DNA of 64,000 nt from Diospyros lotus (Eukaryota > Streptophyta > Magnoliopsida > Ericales > Ebenaceae), in the NCBI RefSeq assembly GCF_014633365.1, contig NC_068339.1, forward strand, positions 1,989,001 through 2,053,000, given 5' to 3'. The first letter of the stretch is position 1, and each line of letters begins with the position of its first letter. The notes beneath the pieces are model-generated. The model worked only from the letters and a program-made list of their open reading frames with translations. It made no database searches and was not told the origin of the DNA. Positions 49,089-59,629 of this stretch are shown one piece after another. Both the position numbers and the translations under genes were made by a program.

Positions 49089-49773
49089 ATGGTTGGCCAA
49101 ATCGTCTCTAGTATATGTCAGATTCACAATAAAACGGGTTGCACTCTAACATGGGTGCGGTTCCATGACTACAATGGCAAGAACAATCTAATCAAGTACC
49201 CTATGGAGATTCCAAGTGGCCAGTGGGCAATGTTTGAGCACTCCGGCGACCCTGGATTCCCCTCTGAATCTGTCGGCGCTGTCGTCTACCGTTGCACGAA
49301 TCCGGACGGGGAAGAGTGTGATTGGATGATGCTTTGGTCCAACAAATATGGGGAAACCACAAACAAGGCAAGTTCCAAATCCCCCCACTCTGATCAATAT
49401 ATAGCTTGTCGATCGACCAGTTGTTGGGATTTAATGAATTGATATATATGGGTGACGTGCATGGCTAAATATATATATATATATAATAAACCCACATAAT
49501 ATATATATACATCTGATCATGATCTGATCTCATTTACGTACGTACGTAATATTTTATATATGGATTTGTGATGTATGTGTTTGAATGCAGGTTAATACTG
49601 AGATCAGGGCAAAAGGCGGTTTTGACAATGCTGTTTGGCCGCACATTCGTGCTCGGAGTCATACTAACCACAGCGAGGCAGAATTGGAGAAGTGGAAAGC
49701 CAGTGTCAATGTGGTGCCAAATAATGCCTGCAATGTATTCGCCACATTCCAGGGAATAATTCAACCAAATTAA
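49089..49773 (+). CDS. JIP23-like (23-kDa jasmonate-induced protein family) gene 2, two exons, GC-AG intron
   Basis: Exon 1 spans 49089-49367 (93 codons) and exon 2 spans 49591-49773 (60 codons and TAA), total 153 residues. The ATG at 49089 is the first after the TATA box and leader. Exon 1 ends AACAAG and the intron starts GCAAGT, a non-canonical GC donor with an otherwise perfect consensus; the acceptor is GAATGCAG. Both sides are in phase 0, giving NKVNTEI. Hallmarks are HDYNG, YPMEI, GQWAMFEH, GAVVYRCTN and DWMMLWSN, then WPHI and a FQGIIQPN end. Gene 1 is about two-thirds identical by eye in exon 1. The barley relative is induced by methyl jasmonate and has an extra N-terminal part; molecular function is unknown. 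No signal peptide or membrane segment is visible. This copy looks intact and is the best candidate for an expressed gene in the window. Confidence 0.85.
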
Positions 49774-50990
49774 GTAGAAAGTTTCAACTTAATTAGTCCA
49801 TGGATTTGCATTCGGTCTATCCACATGCTCATCCATCATATATATATATATATATGTATGCCAAGGATCGATCTCTCTCTATATATGTACGACTGTTTGT
49901 GTGTGTGTGATGCATGGTGTTCATGGTTAAGGTTTGTGACAAATAAATAATACCATCCATCTCAGTGTGTGTGGATGCTATTAGCTAAATGCCATGTTTA
50001 ATGGTGTCATCATTAATAATGTAATGTGTGAGATGTTGTTGTATTATATATATGTTGGACATTTTACCTTGTGCAATGTGTCATGTCTGATGCAAATATG
50101 GCCAAATTTATATTTTTATCTTCTTAATTTTATATATATATATTTTTTGTCACAACTTGAACTTTTTATTGTTCAATTATATCTTGGATTTATATTTTTG
50201 AATCAATTTAACTCTTGTACTTTAAATTTTTTTTTTGAATGACAATCGAACTTTTTTTTATTTTGATTATATCTCAAGACCTACATTTTTAAATTAATTT
50301 AACTCCTATACTTTTATATGAACAAAACATGATATGTATTTTATCATCTCACTTTACTTTTTTTACATATAAAAATACATGAATTAAATTGACTCCAAAA
50401 TACAAATCCAATTATATAATCAAAATAATGAAAAGTTTGAATTATCAAATAAAAAAATGTCAAAGTACAGGAAATTAAATTGACTCAAAAATTAGATTTA
50501 GGTGTGTAATTTAAATAATAAGAAATTTAAATAATCACACAAAAAAAGATAAAAATATAATGACAAAAATATAAATTTGACTATGCAAATACATAAGACA
50601 TCAATATAGAATGTCACTATAAATGTCAAACTTACGTAACATTTTTGTAAAAATTGTGGGACGGTGGTTTGCAAAAGCGAATTAGAAGTGGTATTTATTG
50701 ATGTTTACTTTTATAATTCAAACAATTTGATTGATTTGACAATAAATGTTTTTAGTACTTTGAAATGTTTAATCAACTAATTAAAATTTTTAAATATTAA
50801 AAATAAAAGATAATAAATACACGTTAACCATTATCATTATTCTTTAAGGGTAATGTTACCCTAATTTATAAATAAATATGAAATCAACTCAAATAAAAAG
50901 TGCATAAAATATAATTAAACCTTAAATCTGGAATCAAATAACAAGAGGAAACAATTAATTAATAACCTTAAAATATAATTATGCTTTTAG
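49774..50990. other. 3' flank of gene 2 and AT-rich intergenic sequence
   Basis: AGAAAGTTTCAACTT and ATGCTCATCCATCAT follow the stop as after gene 1, so the 3' UTR lies here; similarity continues to about 50040. From 50100 to 50990 only AT-rich sequence is seen. An inverted-looking pair of TTGACTCxAAAxT lines (50385-50500) is too weak to call. Confidence 0.5.
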
Positions 50991-51083
50991 TTCTTAGGGT
51001 TTATTAGGGAAGTAGATTGTCTATGTGCGCAATTTGAAGTGTCAGTACCAATTACGATTCCTGCCACCGGTGGTCGTCGGTGC

Positions 51084-51633
51084 TCAACGGTGCCTGCCGC
51101 CGGAGCCGATGATCAAATCGATCAACCAGCCGACAATTTCTCCCAAGATGAAAGCCCCTGCAATGCCAATTACGATTCCTGCCACCGTCACCAATACCGC
51201 CGTCACCTGGAAATAAGCCAATTTCGCCACGAAAACAACTCAGATGATGTTTCAGAGCATCTCATCGCCGGCCGAGGCGACGGTCACCCCAGAATCATGA
51301 AGAAATCTGTAAAGTTTATTCTCGGCCACAATCATGTCCACACCAGGAAGCCTGCTGTGAGAAGCAGCGCGCTTAAATCGGTAACTTTGCATATTTTGTT
51401 CACTACTCTTACCCTACCTGAATCCTGCAGGACTTTGTTATACACCTGAGCACAAGTATAAACCCTAAATTCGTGATCAAGATGAACAGTGCATGAGAAA
51501 TCACATATTTACCTTAAGCTTATTCATGTGGATAACCACCAGCATGGCAGCATCTGGTTCCCCCCTCCACCATCGGTAGAACCAGCATCTGGTTGTTCTT
51601 TGCCAAGATGGACGACTCTGGCTCTTTGGTCAT
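51084..51633 (-). pseudogene. Broken multi-exon gene for a small membrane protein, family not recognised
   Basis: Three exon-like pieces are seen on the - strand. Exon 1, 51633-51513, starts MTKEPESSILAKNNQMLVL and ends HMNKLK before the donor AAG|GTAAAT. Exon 2, 51445-51418, is a 28-base exon (VYNKVLQDS) between TGCTCAG and GTAGGG. Exon 3, 51384-51084, contains TDLSALLLTAGFLVW, then ENKLYRFLHDSG, and finally a hydrophobic tail (TAVLVTVAGIVIGIAGAFIL) before a stop. Two or more membrane helices are likely. Damage: a frame change at the G6 run near 51569, another after FLVW near 51347, and two in-frame TGA codons (51266-51268 and 51254-51256) that look like CGA to TGA changes. The intact protein would be about 160 residues. 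I do not recognise the family. A repeat of CCAATTACGATTCCTGCCACC just past the stop (51048-51068) shows a small tandem duplication. Confidence 0.55.
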
Positions 51634-51720
51634 GCTCTGGTAAGTGTCCGATGCCAATACTACGAGATATAATTCATGACAAATGTTATTTGGACAGTTG
51701 CAGTTATAAGATTCCATATT

Positions 51721-52473
51721 ATTCTCAGTTATAATAGTTTGTGTATTTGATTTCGCTGTAAATAATTATGGGTGGAGCAATTCATTATAAATGTTGCAGG
51801 ATAAATAAAGAAAAATAAGTACTAATCTTTCACACAAACGTTACAATTCATTATAAATGTTGCATGATAAATAAAGAAAAACAATTACTAATCTTTCACA
51901 GAAACGTTACATCATTTAGAGAAGTTGATGCTTTTCTTTTCTTTTCTTTTTTTAAAAAAAAAAGAACTTGATGTTGTTGTCGTCTATGTTGCACCGTTTC
52001 CTTGTTTCCGAAACATTTTTTATTCCCGTTTCGGACCTTATTTATGCCTATTTTTTTTAGAAAAATGTTCATTTTCGTGTTTCCATTTCATATCAGAAAC
52101 ATTTCCCGTTCCCATTTTCATGCAACACAGGTTGTCATACTCTCAAAGTAACTTTATGATATGAACGATCCTTAGGTTAAAAAAAAAAAAACATTACAAG
52201 TTTATTTTTGCAAGCACTTTCGTGTTGTCTCTTCATCTCTTTCTCTTTCTAAGCTAATGTTTAGTTTGATGTTTAATTAGGCCACGTTAACAAAGATGTT
52301 ATCCCAACTGGCTCTGTCCCAAGGGTTAGACCAACCAAACAATCACATATTCTTGTGTAGCTTCATTTTTGCCACGATAGGCGGTGGATCTAGCAGCCTC
52401 CCCTGTACACTAGACATGTAAAAATGCACCCTACTAACCGTTTGCAATCTCTTTAGGGTATTCGGGGCCATAG
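51721..52473. other. Intergenic sequence with a short duplication
   Basis: A ~70-base unit (CAATTCATTATAAATGTTGCA(G/T)GATAAATAAAGAAAAA...ACTAATCTTTCACA) is tandemly duplicated at about 51779-51835 and 51846-51900. A second Pyr-rich tract with TTTCCGTTTCGG words lies near 52000-52130. No gene is supported. Confidence 0.5.
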
Positions 52474-52605
52474 AGATGGCCATAAAAGCTATGGCTGGTT
52501 GTGTATGTAATACTGTTGCCAGTTGCTTTGTAAATCAGGTAGAGAGTAGAGACTGATACCCCTTTCCTTTTTCAAGAGCTTGACGTGTTGGCAGGCGATG
52601 AAATC
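52474..52605 (+). repeat. Second copy of the 2274-2405 block
   Basis: GAGATGGCCATAAAAGCTATGG, CCAGTTGCTTTGTAAATCAGG, GAGAGTAGAGAC and TTTTTCAAGAGCTTGACGTGTTGGCAGGC match the 2.3-kb copy. The frame open there is stopped here at GAC-TGA and again at GCT-TGA. Confidence 0.5.
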
Positions 52606-53157
52606 CTTTTTTTAAGCATTCTTCATTTTGATGGCTATATATGCTCTATCCATATGCGTTATGTTTTTTCTGTTTAGAGCACTTGAGCATTTGTTCCAAG
52701 GTTTTGTTGGTAATGGGGATGCCAAATACTTTGGAATGCATGTTTTTTGATGATTATATATAAATTTCTACAATATCACGTGATATATATCAATTAATTC
52801 ATAAATCGTATACAAAAACCACAAAAAAATGAAGAACTAATAAAGTTAAACACGTATATGATTTTTTACTCTTGTATATGATTTTGATGATGAAAAACAT
52901 CAAATGGTTTTATTCCTAAGTCAAGTTTATAGTTTTAATAAAAATCAATTTTAAGTACTCTGTTAAAATGAAAACCAAATTAACTATGTCCTTATACATG
53001 TATATCTTATATGGAGAATTGCAAATAAACTTGTATTTTGATGAATCTCCTAAATGAATTTCAAAAATTAGTTTTGAACTATTGGGTAAAATAAAGGTAA
53101 AATTTTTAAAAGGCAAATGACCATCTATCAACTGGTTCTAGGAACATGTCGACCGTT

Positions 53158-54957
53158 CATTACAAAAAATTCATAATTTAGTGACGGATTTGTAGACAAA
53201 ATTTTTCCATCGCTAATTAGAGATGTCTCAATAACAGATATTTCGTCACCAAATTTTTTATTTTTTTTTTAAATTTAGTGACGAAATATTCCGCCACTAA
53301 ATATTTTTAATATTTTTTATTAAAATTATTATTTTTTTATTAAAATTATTTTTTTTATTTTTTTGCTACGAGCGTGACCCGTCGCTGAATTTTTAATTTT
53401 TATTTATTTATTTTTATTTTTTAGCAATGGGCGTGACCCTATCGCTAAATTTTTAATTTTTATTTTTATTTTTAGCGACGATGTAATTTTCAATTTTTAT
53501 TTAATTTTTTTTATTTTTTAGCGACGAGCATGACCCCATCGCTGAATTTTTAATTTTAATTTTTATTTTTTAAGAACAGTGTAATTTCCAATTTTTATTT
53601 AATTTTTTTATTTTCTAGCAACCGCGTGACCTTGTCGTTGAATTTTCAATTTTTATTTAATTGTTTTTATTTTTTAGCGATAGGTGTGACCCCATCGCTA
53701 ATTTTTTAATTTTTATTTAAATTTTTTTTATTTTTTAGTGACGGGTGTGACCCCGTCGCTAAATTTTCAATTTTTTTTTATTTTTTAGAGACAGGTGTGA
53801 CCCCGTCGCTAAATTTTTAATTTTTGTTTAATTTTTTTAGCGATGGGTGTGACCCCGTTGCTGAATTTTCATTTTTTATTTAGTTTAATTTTTATTTTTT
53901 AGTGACGGGTGTGACGCCGTCGCTAAATTTTTATTTTTTATCTAATTAAATTAAAATTATTTAGCTATAAAATATTCCATCGCTAAATAATTAAAAAAAT
54001 AAATTAATAATTAGAAACTTTAGTGACGAGATAACCTCATCGTTAAAAAAGAAAAAATTTAATAAAAAATAAAATTTATTAATTGTGTATTAAATAGAGA
54101 TTAAATAAAAATTAAAATTCTTTAATATGCATATTTTATGTATTTTATTTACAAACCAAAATATGTAAATTGTTATGATATTGTAAAATTTATAATAACA
54201 AATATATATTAAACTAATTTTTAATCAAATAAAACTTAAATATTTAAGAGATTAATTAATGACAACATTTAAGTGGTACATTACTTGAGTTAAAAATTTA
54301 CAATATTTATTTTTTTAAGTATTAATTTATGAATTTAAAATATTTAAAATTTAAAATAAAATTAAAACGACTGATAGCTAAATGTAGTACATAATTAATA
54401 TGTGCAGTATATGTAATAAGAAAACTTGTAGCTCGGACAGTCGTGCATGCGCGCTCACTCAAGGGACCAAGGATCGAAACTAAGGAGAGGAAGGGAAAGG
54501 AGTTGCGTTGGGGGATTAATTCCAGTATACACGTGACGGCTTAAGGGGTCGTCGCTTGGCGTGTAGAATAATTAATTATCTTAGTGTCCGCCCATGAGAT
54601 TAATTATTTTATTTTTTTTAAATAAAAGTTAGCGACGGAATTGATTCTGTCACTGATTAGCGACGGAACTTTTTTCGTCGTTGATTTAAATTTATTTTAA
54701 TTTTTTTAATATTTAATTTTGTTATTATGTATTAGCTAAGTTTTTCGTTGCTGAATAACGACGGAATTTTTCGTAGCTAAAATAATTTTTAATTTTTAAA
54801 TATTTTTTTGTTTTTTAGTTTTTAATCAGGGACAAAAATTTTCGTTGTTGATTCCGTTGCTAATTTGTGCCATCACAAAATCCGTTGCTAAAATTTAATG
54901 ACGCCATTTTTAGTGATGAAAAGATGCCCATCGCTAAATATCATTTTTCTTATAGTG
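53158..54957 (+). mobile_element. Non-autonomous CACTA (En/Spm) element, 1.8 kb, clean ends
   Basis: The ends CATTACAAAAAATTCAT and, in reverse, CACTATAAGAAAAATGAT are CACTA termini, and both sides carry the 3-bp duplication GTT (53155-53157 and 54958-54960). Subterminal repeats of the type TTTTTAGCGACGGGTGTGACCCCGTCGCTAAATTTTTAATTTTTATT fill 53360-53930. A GC-richer core at 54430-54560 is the reverse complement of 23720-23900. The whole is an inverted copy of 23347-25301, with no coding capacity. Confidence 0.9.
53360..53935 (+). repeat. ~60-bp tandem subterminal repeats of the CACTA element
   Basis: Eight or nine units of TTTTTAGxGACGGGTGTGACCCCGTCGCTxAATTTTxAATTTTTATTTAATTTTT. The spacer GGGTGTGACCCC is itself a small palindrome and is nearly constant here, whereas the sister element has more varied spacers. 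Confidence 0.75.
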
Positions 54958-55890
54958 GTTTTAATATTTTTGATCCAAAATGTCGATAGACTCAATGAAA
55001 CTGTCAATCATTTTGGTTGACATGCTTTTGGCTGTTGACCGTTCTCCTTATGACTGTCGACCGGCAGAATGTATGTTCTTGATAGGTTGTATTTGCCTTA
55101 TATTTGTTCAATGATTTTTATAAGTTGTTGATCGACAAAATGATGCATAAGTGTTGACCATTTTTCATATATAAGACTGTCAATCGAGTTTTGAATTTTA
55201 ATTAATCTATCAATCGATTCCTTGAATATGTTAAGTATTTTATCGTAGAAACTTTTAACAACTAGTTCTGGAGGGCATTTAATGCACCCCAACTACTTCA
55301 AATATTCAAATTTTTGGATGTACTCGCCCTCAATTATAAATACTCGGTTGGTGCAGTATTTATGTGGTTAGAGAATTGATTGCAAAGTGCTCAAGTGATA
55401 AAAACATCCAAGTGCTCTAGAGTTTTATTTTTGTTCTCTCTTGTAAGGGCTTTGTTGTTTTTATTGTATCCATCTGCTTTTAAACCTTATATATTTTTTA
55501 GAGAGCTTGTAACTAAAGGATTAATCTCTCAAATCTTCTCATTTATCATCTTGTTGTAATTTCCTAGTAAGTGTGTTAGAGGGCCTACATTTATTGTAAG
55601 AGAATTTGTAATTCCTAATTTTGAGGACTAGAAAACTTACTTGGGATCAAGTAGAAGGCTATAGTGAAGTTAAAATCCTTAATGAGGAACTAAGGTAATA
55701 GATTAGACCATTTGGTTAAATCACTATAAATTGTTTGTCTCTTGCATTCTATTTTTGTTGTACTCCATTATTTTCTTATTTATTTTTCAAAACATTCCAA
55801 AAAGTTTTCAAGATCAATTGGATTTTTAAACAATCCAATTCACCCCCTTTTGGCTTTTGATGTCATTACTTTACAATTATATCAATCAAA

Positions 55891-56291
55891 ATCCAAATTA
55901 AAACAAAAATGCAATTATCAAAATATGTGTGTTTGGAGTATGAGAGCTTATCCCTTCTTCGAATCTGTTTTATATAATTCTCAATTATGAACTATATATA
56001 CGTGTATGTATATGTCATCAATTACCAATAATATATATATATATCTCATTTAACATACCTTTATTTATCACTCTTCTTAGTTAATATATATGAAAATATT
56101 ATTTATACACTTATATACACCCTTGTGACACTCATATTATTATGTTGTATTTTGTGTTACATCAATACAACTATATAACATCTTAATTCACAAATTTATT
56201 TAAAGTATCACAACTAATTAAATATATAAATAACATTTTCATAATATATATATGTGGTGTTTTTCTATTTAGGGGCATCACATATATTATG
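55891..56291. other. Unassigned AT-rich sequence
   Basis: Contains (TA)n runs near 56020-56045 and no other recognisable structure. Confidence 0.3.
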
Positions 56292-58857
56292 TGTAACACC
56301 TCACTTACTCAGAGCGTGTTATAACTTATGAAATTTTGGACTTATATTTTTTTTTTCTTTTGAAACCTTTTCACATGCTAAATTTAATCATTTTCGAAAT
56401 TTTCATAAACCTATCTAGTGCCAGACTATACAATTCATACACTATGTTTAAACAAAATCTTATATATCGGAAGCTGGAATCGAACCTGAACATAGTATCT
56501 CATACATTGGTAACCGAACATGGTTCTTGATACAAAATCCTTCAAAACTTGGTACAATACCTAAGCTTTCAAAATACGATTTAAAACATACATTCTTGTC
56601 ATGACATGGTACATAATACTTGAAATATTTATGCTGAAGCAAAACATGGTACAACATGCTCATTTCTTGACAACTTGTGTATTACACTTGTTCGATTTTC
56701 GTACCTTCACTGCAAGTCCCAACTGGAACGTTTGGGTCGACTACACCTTAAGATTACTCGTCATTTTTTCAGTCTCATTGCCAGATCGGGGTGTATGGGT
56801 GCACCCTTGGTAAAACAACAGCACCAGTACCTAATGTCAAACCCATACAACGTATGACCGTGAATCTCATCATGCTCATATATATGCATATTTTATTATC
56901 AATACATGTAAATGCAATCTACATGGCATACTCACATTAATGCATGACAACATGACAAAATCATTTACGTAAAATCGGATTTTGAGTCAAACCACTAAAA
57001 ACCCAAACATTTTTATAAAACTAAATCCAGTTAAAAAGTATCACTTACCTTACAAAAAGATAATTTTACACTTAGCATAATTTTGCCTCAAATTTGCGTC
57101 GGACTTCCAATTGTACTTAATTATAAACCTTGACATATCTTGGGCATCATAATTACTTAAAAAAATTAGATTTCTAATTTTTCTTAATTTCTCCAATTTC
57201 CTCCTATTATTTTCTCAAGATTATGAAATAAATACTTTCTCATAAAATTTTTTCAATTTCTTTTCACAATAATTCCTAAAACAATATTCCTAAGCCCCAG
57301 AAATTTCCTCATAATTTTCAAAATCCATGTTTTATTTATTTCTTATTTTATCTTTAATTTTCAAGCATCTATTGCCTCAAAAATCCATAATAAATACCAA
57401 TCATGCATTTCTCTTCCAATTTCCTCATCAATAATTCTAAAATATCATTATCATATTTTTAAAATTTTTGAAGAAATTTTGGAAGAAAACTCACCTTCCC
57501 GCAGAACAATTCAGTATTCTTCTATACTGTGATGAAGCCTCGGTTTGCGTATTCAACAACGCATTCTGTCACAAATTTTCACAAGAACTATTAAACCCAT
57601 CCTATAGGATTTTTCTAGGAATTTTCGATATTTTTCTCTATATTTTGTTTTTCCTATTTTCTTTCTTTCTCTTTTTTCAAATCTCTCTCACTCTCAAATC
57701 TTTTTTCTTACAACCTTTGTCGGGGCCCGCTCCCAGATTTTTCCACTAGCACAGGAAGTCTGAGAGGAGGTACATTCAAAATGGATACAAATACTCTAAT
57801 TTACAAGAAATTTCTTTTCCGAATTTGCTCACCAATAATAGGAGTCAAAATAAATCACGTAACACTCATTACATCAACATCTTGGGCTTACTACCTATAC
57901 ATTTTGAAAATAAAAAGGCACTAAGGCTTTTTTTTAAAAAAAATACAATAAGCCCTCAACTTCTTGCCCTCAACATACACCCACGAATTTTTGAGATCGG
58001 GACATCTCTGTACACATCTAATTTGAACTCGCCTTAAAAATATCTATTTTCCATTACATGGAATGACAAAAGAAATAACGTGAGCCACAAGGCTCAGCAA
58101 GTATATAGCAAAGGAAGTAACCATAGCACGATACATGAGGGCATGAATGATTTAGAGCCAAAGAAAGACCATTACCTAACATCTAGATAGCCATTGGGTT
58201 CATGACTTCTAGATTGGACAACAACATCCTCAAAGAAATATACTTCCTTTTGGTTCATCAACCCATATCTCAAAGTGAGCCATAAGGCTCAACAAGTAAA
58301 CATATATATAATACTGGAAGCATGAGTGAAGGAATGGATACAAAATAAAGTACACCCGACTCCCCAATACAATTTAAACCCATTCTTTGATTTTCATTTA
58401 TAATACCATCCCATAAGCAAGGGTTAAGGCATGAAAAAATTCGAAGTGGAATAAATCCGACTTCTCAAGTACGGGTAGCATTTCCCATTTAGTTCCCATC
58501 AATAAAATCATTCCCATGCCATTGCCATTATGCATTTTATGCATCGATTCATTTCTCATGAATATATAAATCTTCATACTTCACATTGGCTCTCAAGCCC
58601 TTTATTCACATTAGCTCTCAAAGCTATTTATTCACATGCATGAATACATACATATATATACAAAATCAATTTGCCACTCATTGGCTCAAGTATCACCTAC
58701 CGGGTTTATGGCCACCTCATCCGCGTCAGGCGCTCTTTAGGATATCCTTTCATTTTCCCATTTGCGGAACATAGCCGTCGCGCCAAAATAATAGAAATAG
58801 AGCACAAATCATAATGTTGTGCCATGCTCATGAAAGCTCACATAAATATAACATACA

Positions 58858-59086
58858 CAGGGCCGGCCCAAGGCTTAATGAAGCCCTAGGCCATAATAAA
58901 TTTTGTGGCCCTCCACATTTATTGCGCAGGACTATAGTTGCACGCTACTTGCACGTCTTGGTGAGGGTGGCCGCTGACTTGTATTTTTTGGGGCCCCAAC
59001 CAACACTTGTTATATCTTTTGGGGGCCCCAAAAAATTGGGGGCCCTAGGCATAGGCCTCAATGGCCTATGCCTTGGGCTGGGCCTG
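58858..59086. mobile_element. hAT MITE, 229 bp
   Basis: Perfect 8-bp duplications AACATACA flank it (58850-58857 and 59087-59094). The ends CAGGGCCGGCCCAAGGC and, in reverse, CAGGCCCAGCCCAAGGC are a hAT-type terminal inverted repeat. The interior holds GGGGGCCC palindromes; there is no coding capacity. Confidence 0.95.
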
Positions 59087-59629
59087 AACATACATGATCC
59101 TTTATAAAAATGTACCCATCATGCACATTTAAACATGCCAATAATATATTCACCCATGAGCCCATGCATGCACATATGAATATCTTCAATAACTTCCTAG
59201 CATTTTGGAGGGTAAGTGATGCTAGAGAAAGCAATTAACAACAACTTAGGTTATCAATTATTCTTAATTTAGATTAAGGAAAGCCTTGGTCCACTCAAAT
59301 TATTACCAAAATATATGATATTATATATCAAATTAAAGATCTCGAAATCTAGTTTATGACACTTTAAACGGATTGAAATTCTGAGTTCTGCATCAAAATT
59401 TATGATCAAAATAGCGCAACATGCGCAGTGTTGAAAAAAATTGATTAGTCAACTTTTGAGCAGGCAATACTCGACTTTTGATAAGTCAACTGATGAACCC
59501 CTATTAGTCGACTGGGCCGAGACTAGCACCGAAAAATTGAGAAAATAGGCTTCCTATGAGTCGACTAAGCCCCAAAAATAGTCGATTCATCACCCACAAA
59601 CACCCAAAATGACCCCAAAACAAACCATG

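Larger units (their letters stand above)
52860..55890 (-). repeat. Dispersed repeat family F, copy 3, split by a CACTA element
   Basis: Read on the - strand it opens with AGCCAAAAGGGGGTGAATTGG (about 55855) and continues with TTTATAGTGATTTAACC and GTCGACAG-type words as in 7687-8875. The words TGTCGATAG/GTCGACC continue on both sides of the CACTA element at 53158-54957, showing that it inserted into this repeat. Confidence 0.5.
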
